DNA of 64,000 nt, taken from the NCBI GenBank assembly GCA_947331495.1, contig CAMZOI010000003.1, positions 1 through 64,000 on the forward strand. Direction: 5' to 3'. A model generated the notes under the pieces. The model made no database searches and was not told the DNA's origin. It worked only from the letters and a program-made list of their open reading frames with translations. Positions 39,895 to 48,078 of the stretch are shown here, piece by piece; position 1 is the first letter of the stretch; each line of letters opens with the position of its first letter. The DNA comes from Erythrobacteraceae bacterium Alg239-R51. Its GTDB lineage: Bacteria; Pseudomonadota; Alphaproteobacteria; Sphingomonadales; Sphingomonadaceae. Both the position numbers and the translations under genes were made by a program.

Positions 39895-40539
39895 CTACCA
39901 GGCACCTCGAGCGAGCGTGGCCGGCAACCGAAGTTCGCGCACGAGCCCGTCATTGCTCCCGATGGTCATTGAAGGCTGTTGCTTACCTCGCCTAGTTCCA
40001 AACCAAGTGTCCGCGATATGGATGATGTCGGTGTTAATCGGGCGCTTCAAAATACGATCGATCATTCTCTCGGTTAGATCCGGGTCCGGCACCGTGTAGA
40101 AATGTCCTGCAACATCCAATGCATCCAAACTAGGCGCTTCATCCTGCAGACGCTTTTGAAGCATTCGCCGTGGGATGCTCACGTCCGATTGCACACCTTC
40201 GAACGCCTCTTGATATAGAGGTGACATGAAATCGATGACGTGCGTCTCAGTTTGAACCCACATATGAAAGCCGTCTTCATCAAAATGGACGATGCCACCG
40301 CCATCACGTCCAAAAAGCATATTCTTGCCGGGTTCGACACAGAGGGCGAATCCACCGGCCACCGCTCGCGCCGGAATTTTGTAGTGTTTATTCATGATCA
40401 GCGCCCCGATGCAGGCGAATAAAGTACACGCCTTTCCTGGGTTACCTTCCTCTTTGATGGTGCCATGGATGACTTGATGGATACGGTTGAAGGCAGGCAA
40501 AGGTAGGGCAAAGTTGGGCATCATATATCTCTGCATCAT
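39895..40539 (-). CDS. DUF2026-like protein
   Basis: A 214-residue soluble protein. The N-terminal half (LPLPAFNRIHQVIHGTIKE, then KACTLFACIGALIMNKHY and ARAVAGGFALCV) matches DUF2026-type proteins, which combine a Cys-containing helix, an Arg/Ala/Gly strand and a late His; the fold has been compared to transglutaminase/cysteine-protease-like enzymes, with possible catalytic residues Cys45 and a His in MWVQTETHVIDFMSP. It usually accompanies accessory genes of mobile elements. It is divergent from tcmP with 140 bp between. Start at the first or second of several Met codons is uncertain. Confidence 0.7.
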   Translation of the reverse strand: MMQRYMMPNFALPLPAFNRIHQVIHGTIKEEGNPGKACTLFACIGALIMNKHYKIPARAVAGGFALCVEPGKNMLFGRDGGGIVHFDEDGFHMWVQTETHVIDFMSPLYQEAFEGVQSDVSIPRRMLQKRLQDEAPSLDALDVAGHFYTVPDPDLTERMIDRILKRPINTDIIHIADTWFGTRRGKQQPSMTIGSNDGLVRELRLPATLARGAW

Positions 40540-40679
40540 TCCAACGTGTTAGAGCCACTGGATATTCGTTCTGGACGAGTGCGACGGAGCTTCCAGCCTA
40601 GTGCGGATTGCCAACATAATGGTCAAAGCTGTGAGTGATGCACTTCACGACCGGAAAGAATCTGCCTACCTACTGAGGA

Positions 40680-41945
40680 ATGCCCACGAACCATTACAAC
40701 TGGGAGATCGGTAAACCCCCGCCGACTATAGGTCAGCACAGTCTCGCGAAACACCGCATAATCGATCGGTATCTGCGTGAGTATGTCAAAATCTGTACCG
40801 CCACTCCTGTGCAGGAGAAGCTCAATCTTGCTGTAATCGATGGCTTTTGCGGCGGGGGTGTTTACGACTTCTTGGGTCAGCGGGTTCCGGGCTCTCCACT
40901 GGTCCTTCTCAATGCCATCACAGAGATGGAAGACAAGTTAAATGGATCGAGGCCGAAAGGTTTTGAGATCCGTACTGATTTCGTTTTTATCGATCTGGAC
41001 CGAAGGAACACCGAGTTCTTGCGCGGCGAAATCGAAGCCTCGCCGTTTGCCGACCGGTTGGACAAATCGATTTTCATTTGGACTGACGACTTCAACGACC
41101 GCGTGCACGACGCGATAGCAACCGTCAAACGCCTTTCCACAAAGGGTCGCTCGATATGGTTACTTGACCAATATGGCTGGAGCGATGTTGCTTTTCGCTC
41201 GATGAGGCAGATCTTGGCCGAGCTGGAGAAAGCCGAGATATTCCTGACCTTCAGCGTGGACAGCTTGATCGATTACATGAGCGAGAAACGCCTCGAACAG
41301 CGCGGCTATCGCGATGTTGAGCTCGACCCGGGGTTCATCCGTGAAATATTGGCAGAAAAGGGCGAGGGAGATGGTTGGCGAACCCTCATACAAAACAGCC
41401 TCTACTCTGATCTCGTCGAGAAAACCGGAGCAGAATTTTACTCCCCCTTTTTCATTCATTCGACTGAGGCGCATAGAAGCTACTGGTTCCTTCATTTGTC
41501 GCGCCACCGAGAAGCCCGAAATGTTATCGGTACGATTCACTGGGAAGAAAGCACAGTTTCGCTGCATCATGGACGTGCTGGTCTGCAGGCCCTCGGATTC
41601 GAGCGAGATGCCGATCCACGCCAGCTCGACCTGCCCTATGGTTTTGATGGTGCAGCAAGGGAAAGGTCCATTTCAACTCTTATGGAGCAGATCCCTAGAA
41701 AGATCAGCGACGCGATAGATGCGGACCTAGCTCCATCGCTGGAAATGCTGTTCGGTCATCACTGCAATGATACGCCGGTGACACGAGAGATCATCGAGCA
41801 AGTGCTTCTGATGCTGAGGGACGAGAAGGAAATCGTCATCGAGGATGCAATCGGCAAGGAAAAACCGCGCGCGAGATCGGTTGCATGGACGGACAGATTT
41901 GTGAGAGCGAGGCAGCGCTTGCTGTTCAGCAAGCTGGGAACGTGA
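40680..41945 (+). CDS. tcmP: Three-Cys-motif partner protein TcmP
   Basis: A 421-residue protein of the TcmP family, so called because its gene accompanies that of the three-Cys-motif (Gp37/Gp68) protein. The N-terminal part (IGQHSLAKHRIIDRYLREYV, then LAVIDGFCGGGVYDFLG with D54-x-F-x-G-G-G) is a Rossmann-like methyltransferase or nuclease-related fold; FVFIDLDRRNTEFL and the D-Q-Y-G-W strand (IWLLDQYGWSDVAF) continue it. The C-terminus is helical. No biochemical role is established for the family. It starts the five-gene plus-strand island; the partner gene is found three genes downstream rather than next to it. Confidence 0.85.
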   Translation: MPTNHYNWEIGKPPPTIGQHSLAKHRIIDRYLREYVKICTATPVQEKLNLAVIDGFCGGGVYDFLGQRVPGSPLVLLNAITEMEDKLNGSRPKGFEIRTDFVFIDLDRRNTEFLRGEIEASPFADRLDKSIFIWTDDFNDRVHDAIATVKRLSTKGRSIWLLDQYGWSDVAFRSMRQILAELEKAEIFLTFSVDSLIDYMSEKRLEQRGYRDVELDPGFIREILAEKGEGDGWRTLIQNSLYSDLVEKTGAEFYSPFFIHSTEAHRSYWFLHLSRHREARNVIGTIHWEESTVSLHHGRAGLQALGFERDADPRQLDLPYGFDGAARERSISTLMEQIPRKISDAIDADLAPSLEMLFGHHCNDTPVTREIIEQVLLMLRDEKEIVIEDAIGKEKPRARSVAWTDRFVRARQRLLFSKLGT

Positions 41946-41993
41946 TCGGCGTATGAGGCCACAGATGCCATCGCTTGGCGAAAATCCGATGCG

Positions 41994-43124
41994 ATGATAG
42001 AGCATCGAAGCGAACTAAAATGCGAGTCATTTTCGATGTATGCGGATGCTGAGTGGGTAGGTGACGATGAGTGGGAGCGGTTGCCGCTTTTTCCCAATCT
42101 CCCGCCGTGTCCCTCGGTCTTGATGAACGCCGATGCGAGCTTTTTTGCCGACCCTTTCCTAACCGAGCTAGCGTTATCGAAACCTTTGCAAAGATTGAGG
42201 GATATCGGCTTTCTCGGAGCGCTTGACTATATCAAGGTATCGAATGGGAGCGACGCGCACAGACGGCGGCACAATCGATTCGATCATTCCTTAGGAGTGA
42301 CCGAACTGGCGCTGCTTTATGCGGATATTCGAGGGCTGACGCGCAGGGAAACTCGTGTGCTGGCAGCGGCGGGTCTTCTTCACGACATTGGCCATGGTCC
42401 GCTATCCCATACGCTAGAGCCGATCTTCAAATCTACCTTTGGGGTCAATCATCATGAGGCGGGTCTCTCGATCATGTATGGAGAGACATTGCTCGGCCGT
42501 GAAATACCGTCGATCATGGCCGCCTATGGCGTTGATCTGGATGAAGTGCTGGCGATGATCGAAGGAAAGCATGAAGGCGAACATTCCTTCTTGTTTTCCG
42601 GCCCAATCAATCTCGATACGATCGAGGGGATAAGCCGCTCGCGGATGTTCGCCGCGAAAGCAACGCGACCGTTCAATCCCAAGCGCCTAGTGGCCATGAT
42701 CGCTGCCAGCGATGAGTGGCCTACCAAGGCAGCCGACGATTTTTGGCGACTCAAGGATGAAGTCTACAATCTCATCATTCATCATCCGGATGGTCTACTC
42801 TACGACGGCCTGGCACAAGCCTACATGTCGCACGAAATTCATCGATTTAGGCCTGAGTGGTTCCAATTCACCGAACAGAGATTGAGAGACCGAGCGCCCA
42901 CCCTTTTTCATATCTTTGCTTGGGCGCGGAGTTCTAAGCGAAGAGCCTACAGACGCATATGCGAGCTAAGCCCCAAGCTCTTCGAATTTGAGGTCAAGGC
43001 TCCGACGCGGAAGTTTGACGTGATAGACAAGGTGCGGGTGCAAGGGAGCACGGACTTGGTCGCGAGATACGCGCAAAGCAAAAGCAGTCGCGGTGTAACG
43101 ATCGCGCATCTAATTGGATCATAA
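41994..43124 (+). CDS. HD-domain phosphohydrolase, SAMHD1/dGTPase-like
   Basis: A 376-residue HD hydrolase. Metal and catalytic residues fit the SAMHD1/dGTP triphosphohydrolase subgroup: RRRHNRFDHSLGV (His98), LLHDIGHGPLSH (His130-Asp131, His134, His139), VNHHEAG (His153/154, Glu155) and INLDTIEGI (Asp208). Such enzymes cleave dNTPs or nucleotide second messengers, and dNTP depletion is a known anti-phage strategy. Its ATG lies 48 bp after tcmP, and the NTase gene starts 23 bp downstream, so the three are likely one operon. The start is uncertain; a second Met at 42036 would shorten it by 14 residues. Confidence 0.82.
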   Translation: MIEHRSELKCESFSMYADAEWVGDDEWERLPLFPNLPPCPSVLMNADASFFADPFLTELALSKPLQRLRDIGFLGALDYIKVSNGSDAHRRRHNRFDHSLGVTELALLYADIRGLTRRETRVLAAAGLLHDIGHGPLSHTLEPIFKSTFGVNHHEAGLSIMYGETLLGREIPSIMAAYGVDLDEVLAMIEGKHEGEHSFLFSGPINLDTIEGISRSRMFAAKATRPFNPKRLVAMIAASDEWPTKAADDFWRLKDEVYNLIIHHPDGLLYDGLAQAYMSHEIHRFRPEWFQFTEQRLRDRAPTLFHIFAWARSSKRRAYRRICELSPKLFEFEVKAPTRKFDVIDKVRVQGSTDLVARYAQSKSSRGVTIAHLIGS

Positions 43125-43147
43125 AGAAGAGAAGAACGAATAGCGTG

Positions 43148-44101
43148 ATGGGGCAAACGCCGGCGGCAGTGACCGCATTCGATCTAACGAAGCAGCGCTC
43201 GGAAGAGGGGCTTGCACGCATGCGTGAGATCGTAGCTTCCCAGATCGGTAGTGATGATCGTTTCGTAGTGGGCGTCAATGGAAGTTATGCGCGACGAGAA
43301 GTGACGAGTGGTTCAGACGTCGACTTGTTCGTCCTGTTTCGCAAAGATGCGATTACCGAGGCGGGCCGTCTGCAAGAAGCGGTCAGAGCTGCATTATCGG
43401 AGGCCGACTTCGAAATGCCATCAAGCGGAGGAGTTTTCGACGAACCACTGGCGATCAGCGCTCTTACGCAAACAATAGGCGGGCAAGGCGATTCCAATGT
43501 CTCGATCACCCGTCGGATGCTTCTGCTCCTCGAAGGTGAATGGATCTTCGGTGAGCAAACATTTGACGACGCCCGCAACCGTCTCCTCGCTCAGTATATT
43601 CCAGACTCAATCCGATCAGAACAAATCGCCATGTTCCTGCTCAACGATATCATCCGCTACTGGCGAACGATTTGCGTTGACCTCGAGCACAAGGTACTCA
43701 TTGGAGGGAAGCCCCGGGCAATCCGGCTTATAAAGCTGCGATTTTCAAGAATGCTTCTGTTCGTCGCGGGCGTTCTCGCGGTTGGCGAGACTTTCGGTGT
43801 CGATCGTGACGAGAAACTCCGGCGCCTGAACGAATTGCTCGCCATCCCGACCTTCGAACGAGTCGATCATATCGTGGGTGAGAAGGCAGCTCCGATACTC
43901 GAGATCTATTCCGCGTTTCTGCATGCTTTGGACGATCCTGAAATACGTGCGGCGCTCTCCGTGCAATCTCCAGAGGGCGAAGACAGTCCGGAGTTCGAAG
44001 CACTCCGGGCGAAAGCGCAGGAGTTTCGCGATCTTCTGCTCGTGATGCTTCGGGACCACTTTGGCGAAAGCAATCCGACATTGTCTGCCTTGATGCTCTA
44101 A
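43148..44101 (+). CDS. Nucleotidyltransferase-domain protein
   Basis: A 317-residue protein with a polymerase-beta-type nucleotidyltransferase core near its start: GVNGSYARREVTSGSDVDLFVLF, i.e. G-S (45-46) and D-x-D (57, 59). The rest is helical, with IRSEQIAMFLLNDIIRYWRTI and LIGGKPRAIRLIKLRFSRMLLF, resembling the C-terminal part of DUF294/GlnD-like or MNT-type enzymes. A second-messenger synthase, tRNA or protein nucleotidyl-modifying enzyme are all possible. It follows the HD hydrolase by 23 bp, which suggests opposed activities on the same nucleotide. The GTG one codon earlier (43145) is an alternative start. Confidence 0.8.
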   Translation: MGQTPAAVTAFDLTKQRSEEGLARMREIVASQIGSDDRFVVGVNGSYARREVTSGSDVDLFVLFRKDAITEAGRLQEAVRAALSEADFEMPSSGGVFDEPLAISALTQTIGGQGDSNVSITRRMLLLLEGEWIFGEQTFDDARNRLLAQYIPDSIRSEQIAMFLLNDIIRYWRTICVDLEHKVLIGGKPRAIRLIKLRFSRMLLFVAGVLAVGETFGVDRDEKLRRLNELLAIPTFERVDHIVGEKAAPILEIYSAFLHALDDPEIRAALSVQSPEGEDSPEFEALRAKAQEFRDLLLVMLRDHFGESNPTLSALML

Positions 44102-44160
44102 AAAGGGTGGCCAGACGGCCGAATAGCTGCCATTTTTGAGATTCTTGGCAGGAGATGGGC

Positions 44161-44985
44161 GTGGCAAAAAACTCGAAAATTGAATGGACTACGCACACCT
44201 TCAACCCTTGGTGGGGCTGCGTCAAGATGTCTCCGGCCTGCAAGTTCTGCTATGCTGAAAGCTGGTCCAAGCGTCTTGGCGAGCAAGTGTGGGGCATTAA
44301 CGCAGATCGTCGCTTTTTCAGCGAACGACACTGGTCAGAACCAATCGCGTGGAACCGTCAAGCCGAGCGCGAAGGTGTCCGCGCGCGTGTTTTTTGCGCA
44401 TCCATGGCAGATGTCTTTGAGGATCGTCGTGATCTCGATGGTGAACGCACAAAACTCTGGAAGCTCATTGAAGCGACACCGGCGCTCGATTGGCTGCTGC
44501 TGACCAAGCGGCCAGACCTCGTCTCGTCTTTTGTGCCTTGGGGTGAGGAATGGCCCAGCAATGTATGGATAGGCACGACGGCCGAAAATCAAGAATGGGC
44601 GGACAAGCGCCTGCCTGAGCTAGCTGCTTTGCCTGCGAAGGTGCGATTCATCTCGGCGGAGCCTTTGCTTGGTCCTGTAGCCCTGGGAGAATGGGCGAAC
44701 TCGCTTGATTGGGTGATTACCGGCGGCGAGAGCGGACCAAAGGCCAGGCCTTCAAGCCCGTCCTGGTTTCGCGCTCTCCTTAATGATTGCATGGCGGCAG
44801 ATATCCCGTTCCACTTTAAGCAATGGGGAGACTGGTCGCCAGGCCAAGGGATTAATCTCGCTAAGGCGCGCCAAGCGGCCGAGGCAGATGACGGAACAAA
44901 AATGTACCGGGTCGGCAAGAAAATAGCTGGTCGACACCTCGATGGCGAAACTTGGGACGGGCTGCCAAGGATCGATAGAGCGTAG
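44161..44985 (+). CDS. Three-Cys-motif protein, phage Gp37/Gp68 family (DUF5131, radical-SAM-like)
   Basis: A 274-residue protein starting at GTG 44161, six bases behind AGGAG; the ATG at 44155 is too close to the ribosome site. It begins KNSKIEWTTHTFNPWWGC and carries Cys20, Cys27 and Cys30 (C-x6-C-x2-CYAE), the three cysteines thought to hold an iron-sulfur cluster, on a radical-SAM-like barrel (WLLLTKRPDLV, NVWIGTTAENQEWAD, RFISAEPLLGPV, WVITGGESGPKARP). Phage homologues are called Gp37/Gp68. It is the expected partner of TcmP, here separated from it by the HD and NTase genes. Confidence 0.88.
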   Translation: MAKNSKIEWTTHTFNPWWGCVKMSPACKFCYAESWSKRLGEQVWGINADRRFFSERHWSEPIAWNRQAEREGVRARVFCASMADVFEDRRDLDGERTKLWKLIEATPALDWLLLTKRPDLVSSFVPWGEEWPSNVWIGTTAENQEWADKRLPELAALPAKVRFISAEPLLGPVALGEWANSLDWVITGGESGPKARPSSPSWFRALLNDCMAADIPFHFKQWGDWSPGQGINLAKARQAAEADDGTKMYRVGKKIAGRHLDGETWDGLPRIDRA

Positions 44986-44989
44986 CACA

Positions 44990-45565
44990 GTGGGAGCAAG
45001 GGTTACCTATTGCACTGCGCCGGGCAATACAGTCCCCTACCCACCGCTATTCGATGCAATACGCCAGAACCATGGTTTCGTTGATACCGACGGCCATCCC
45101 GAACGAATAGACGAAATCCCGGAAGTGGTTTGGAGCGATTCCTTGCGGTCGCTGCTTCTCGATCTTGCTTCGCCGGCTTCGGATTTCATTTCGCTTGGCT
45201 GTGATATGGGCGAGGACAAGAAGCCCGAGAGACGGCTTTCAACCCGCTCGGTAGCGGGCGGATATGTACAAATCATGGCGCGGGATCGCGAGCAACAAGG
45301 CGTCCCCGCATTGCAACCGCTCGCAAAGACGATTGAGGCACACCTAAAACAGGAAAGTGGCAACGATAATTGGGAAGCGGAATTGGCGCTGGTGCCAGTT
45401 GTTTTGGCAAACGAAAATGAAGTCATGTTGCAATCGATTTGGGTTTGGTTCCACGCGCGCGCTTCAACTCTTGAGCGTGCTCGAAGTTCACGCGAACGAT
45501 TGTTGATTGCTTTTCGCCATGCTCTTCGAAAGTCTCAGAGTGATACATCGACCGAAAGAGGATAG
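44990..45565 (+). CDS. Hypothetical protein after the three-Cys-motif gene, 191 aa
   Basis: Not recognised. From GTG 44990 (4 bp after the previous stop) the product is 191 residues; the frame also contains an ATG at 44942, which would overlap the Gp37/68 gene by 44 bp. It is soluble, with a conserved-looking start (VTYCTAPGNTVPYPPLFDAIRQNHGFVDTD), a central ...FISLGCDMGEDKKPERRL and a helical, basic C-terminus. The position and spacing suggest that it belongs to the same operon and system. The stop is at 45563-45565, followed by 220 bp without a gene. Confidence 0.65.
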   Translation: MGARVTYCTAPGNTVPYPPLFDAIRQNHGFVDTDGHPERIDEIPEVVWSDSLRSLLLDLASPASDFISLGCDMGEDKKPERRLSTRSVAGGYVQIMARDREQQGVPALQPLAKTIEAHLKQESGNDNWEAELALVPVVLANENEVMLQSIWVWFHARASTLERARSSRERLLIAFRHALRKSQSDTSTERG

Positions 45566-45786
45566 AGCCTTTGTTGGGACCACATCGCCTAAGCGACAGG
45601 AATAGATCAAAGCCGGCGCAGACTATACCCAAGGCTCCGCGTCGTTAAATGACGGCTTTCGGACTGTCGGTGCGACAGCCTCTACGTCCGGCATGAGGCC
45701 GCGAAGCCGACATCGCTCCTGTTGAGTGAGAACCCGAAAAAGCGACTGCCATAATCTCTTGGACGACCTACAACAGTCGCGCCGAA

Positions 45787-46962
45787 TCAGCCCGACGAGA
45801 ACCGCTTCGCAAGCCGCGCGCTGGCCCCGCTTTGTGCGGCAAGCCTCGCCCCGTAGCGCATGACCGTTGCTGGATCGCGCCAGCGATAGGCCTGCATAAT
45901 CGCCGGTAGCCCCTCCCCGGCCGCAAAATTGTCCTGCGCTACCCCGACGCGGACCGAATGGCTCGAGATGTCGCTAACCCACTGCTCGAGCCGTTGCTCG
46001 CTCGTTTCACCGAGCAAGCCCTTGGCGTGCGCGGCGCGGACAAGCCTGCGATAGATCAGCGTGATGCTGTTGGGGTGCAGCGGACGATTGCCGACCCGGC
46101 TCACCGAGCCGTCGAAATGCACCTCGACCCGTCGCAGCAGCGGTCCCGAGCGGATATCTGTCGCCTTTTTCCAGACGCGGATCGCTTGCATCGTCGCCGG
46201 GGACAGATAGGCATAGGCCCCCTCCCCTTCGGCATCGGTCTTGCTCGAGGGGATGAACAGCACCCCTGCCCCGCCCTCGCCCGCCTCGATATGATCGATC
46301 TCGATCGCCACCAGCTCGGAACGCCGACAGGCGGTGTCGTAGGCGACCCGCAGCAGCGCGGCATCGCGCAGGCCTAGCCAGTCGCGCCGACAGGCCTTCA
46401 GAAGATGCGAGAGACACACGCCCGTAGGTGGTCCGTCGAGGTCGGCGATATCGCCCTTGTAGCGTATCCCCTTAGCTTGGCGCTGGCGGGTGCCACGCGC
46501 ACGGCGCATGGCCTTCAATTCGAGCTTCACCAGCGGTGCCGCGGTCGGATCGGTCAGCCCCGCCATCCTATAGGCCATTCCGACATGGACGAGATAGCGC
46601 GCGATTGTCGCGGGCGCGCGTCTCTTGATCGGGGTGCGCAGCCGACGCTCGGTTTCCAGGCCGCCAAGCGCCCTCACCCATTTCGCGACCAGCTTCCCGT
46701 CAGCGTCGGAGGCCCTCACCCTGTTCGCGCGACACCAATCGCCCCAGAGGCCAAGATCGGAAAGAAACGCGCGTTTGGTATTGGCCGACCACGCGCGCGC
46801 CGCCGCGTCGATCATGGCCGGATCGATTGCCGTTTTAGCGTCGGCGAGCGCGGCGACGGTCGCGATCACGGGCTCGCTCTCGCGATCGGCAAACCCGTTC
46901 GACGCGAGCGCTGAAACGCCGTTCGGAGCGATTTCGGAGGCCATTTGGTGGTTTTGTGCCAA
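45787..46962 (-). CDS. Tyrosine recombinase/site-specific integrase
   Basis: A 391-residue, apparently complete tyrosine recombinase. The core-binding domain covers residues ~50-150. Catalytic residues are Arg213/214 (DTACRRSEL), Lys241 (SSKTD), His335-x-x-Arg338 (SSHSVRVG), Trp361 and the nucleophile Tyr370 (TVMRYG). It borders the defence-like island and the plasmid maintenance module, so it may integrate the island, resolve multimers of the plasmid, or move a cassette. A C-terminal relative is left as a fragment at 12768-13039. The direction is opposite to the island genes. Confidence 0.9.
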   Translation of the reverse strand: MAQNHQMASEIAPNGVSALASNGFADRESEPVIATVAALADAKTAIDPAMIDAAARAWSANTKRAFLSDLGLWGDWCRANRVRASDADGKLVAKWVRALGGLETERRLRTPIKRRAPATIARYLVHVGMAYRMAGLTDPTAAPLVKLELKAMRRARGTRQRQAKGIRYKGDIADLDGPPTGVCLSHLLKACRRDWLGLRDAALLRVAYDTACRRSELVAIEIDHIEAGEGGAGVLFIPSSKTDAEGEGAYAYLSPATMQAIRVWKKATDIRSGPLLRRVEVHFDGSVSRVGNRPLHPNSITLIYRRLVRAAHAKGLLGETSEQRLEQWVSDISSHSVRVGVAQDNFAAGEGLPAIMQAYRWRDPATVMRYGARLAAQSGASARLAKRFSSG

Positions 46963-47058
46963 TCCTGTCAGCTTGTCTAGTAGTGATAAGCAGGCATTAT
47001 CAACATTACGTGCCTTCCTCAGTGGACTGAACCGCTCGTTTTAAGCTACTATTGATAC

Positions 47059-48078
47059 ATGTCACGTCCGGCTCGTCCTCTTTGTGCGATACTCTGGTCG
47101 CCCGATCTGGTCGATGAGTTCGGCCGAACGATGGCATCGATCGGTCGCCTTGACGCCCGGATATCCGCCAGTTCGGTTGCCCCCGCGTGGATGCTGCGAG
47201 CCAGCTGGACCGGCTACGCCACAGCTCTGAGGCTGCAGCGGCACGAAATCGACGAAATCGACGTAATTTCACATTTCACCGGCGTTTCGATCCCGGGCCG
47301 CCCCCCCGTTGTCACCGCGGGCGATCCGTTCGGCGCTTACGCCGATTGGGCCGCAGAGCTGGCAGCCGGTCACGACCGTCATTGGCGCGAGGACATACCC
47401 TTTACCTTCGACATTCCCGATGGCTGGCGCGACGCCCCTCCCCTCGCCCGCGCCCTCGCCGTTCTCGATTCCTGGTCGCGGCAGGATAACACGCCCGCTC
47501 CCTGGCTGGCGTTTCCCAAGTTGCTGCGGCGAATGAATTTGACCAGGAACCCACTCCCTTGCCTGGTGACCGGCGACCCGGGCCTTCGCTTTCTTCACGG
47601 CACGCGGGAAGCCCAGCTTAAGCGTTTGCTCAAATCCTTGCGAGAACTAGCCGACGAAGGGTTGCGGCGTCTCGGCCGCCTCGAGGGCTATCGTATGCAC
47701 TACGGCGCTGCTGTCGGTGCCGAGCATCGTCCGGGCCATCTTCCCCGGTTAGGAACCTTGGCACTCGAGACGCCCTTCCTGGCCGCGCGAACACTTGTTG
47801 ACCGATTTGACATCACACTCTCGGGAGCCGGGAAGCTCCTCTCAAGAGCGGCTGAAAAGGGTCTGCTGGTAGAAACAAGCGGTCGGACGAGCTGGCGTCT
47901 CTATGTTACTCCCGATGTCGGGATTGCCTTGGGGATTGTTGCACCCCCGCGCGGGCGTCCGCCCTCCCCGTCGCGCTCGTCACCGGCCCTCGACACTGTT
48001 CTTGCCGAGTTTGACAGAGAAATGGCGGAGATCGATCAGATGCTGTCGGATCATTCGCGAAAGCACACCGAAACTTAG
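47059..48078 (+). CDS. DUF1612-like / RHE_PE00001-family protein with C-terminal HTH
   Basis: A 339-residue soluble protein. The segment MASIGRLDARISASSVAPAWMLRASW and TGYATALRLQRHEIDEIDVIS resembles the start of DUF1612-type proteins (L..LD.R...SP...A...R..Y..A.A...L.G..V...D...), frequent on alphaproteobacterial plasmids and ICEs. The C-terminal part (FDITLSGAGKLLSRAAEKGLLVETSGRTSWRLYV) is a winged helix-turn-helix of the kind that follows such domains and Fic proteins. It probably regulates transcription; the target is unknown. It faces parB tail to tail and overlaps its end by 4 bp. Confidence 0.55.
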   Translation: MSRPARPLCAILWSPDLVDEFGRTMASIGRLDARISASSVAPAWMLRASWTGYATALRLQRHEIDEIDVISHFTGVSIPGRPPVVTAGDPFGAYADWAAELAAGHDRHWREDIPFTFDIPDGWRDAPPLARALAVLDSWSRQDNTPAPWLAFPKLLRRMNLTRNPLPCLVTGDPGLRFLHGTREAQLKRLLKSLRELADEGLRRLGRLEGYRMHYGAAVGAEHRPGHLPRLGTLALETPFLAARTLVDRFDITLSGAGKLLSRAAEKGLLVETSGRTSWRLYVTPDVGIALGIVAPPRGRPPSPSRSSPALDTVLAEFDREMAEIDQMLSDHSRKHTET

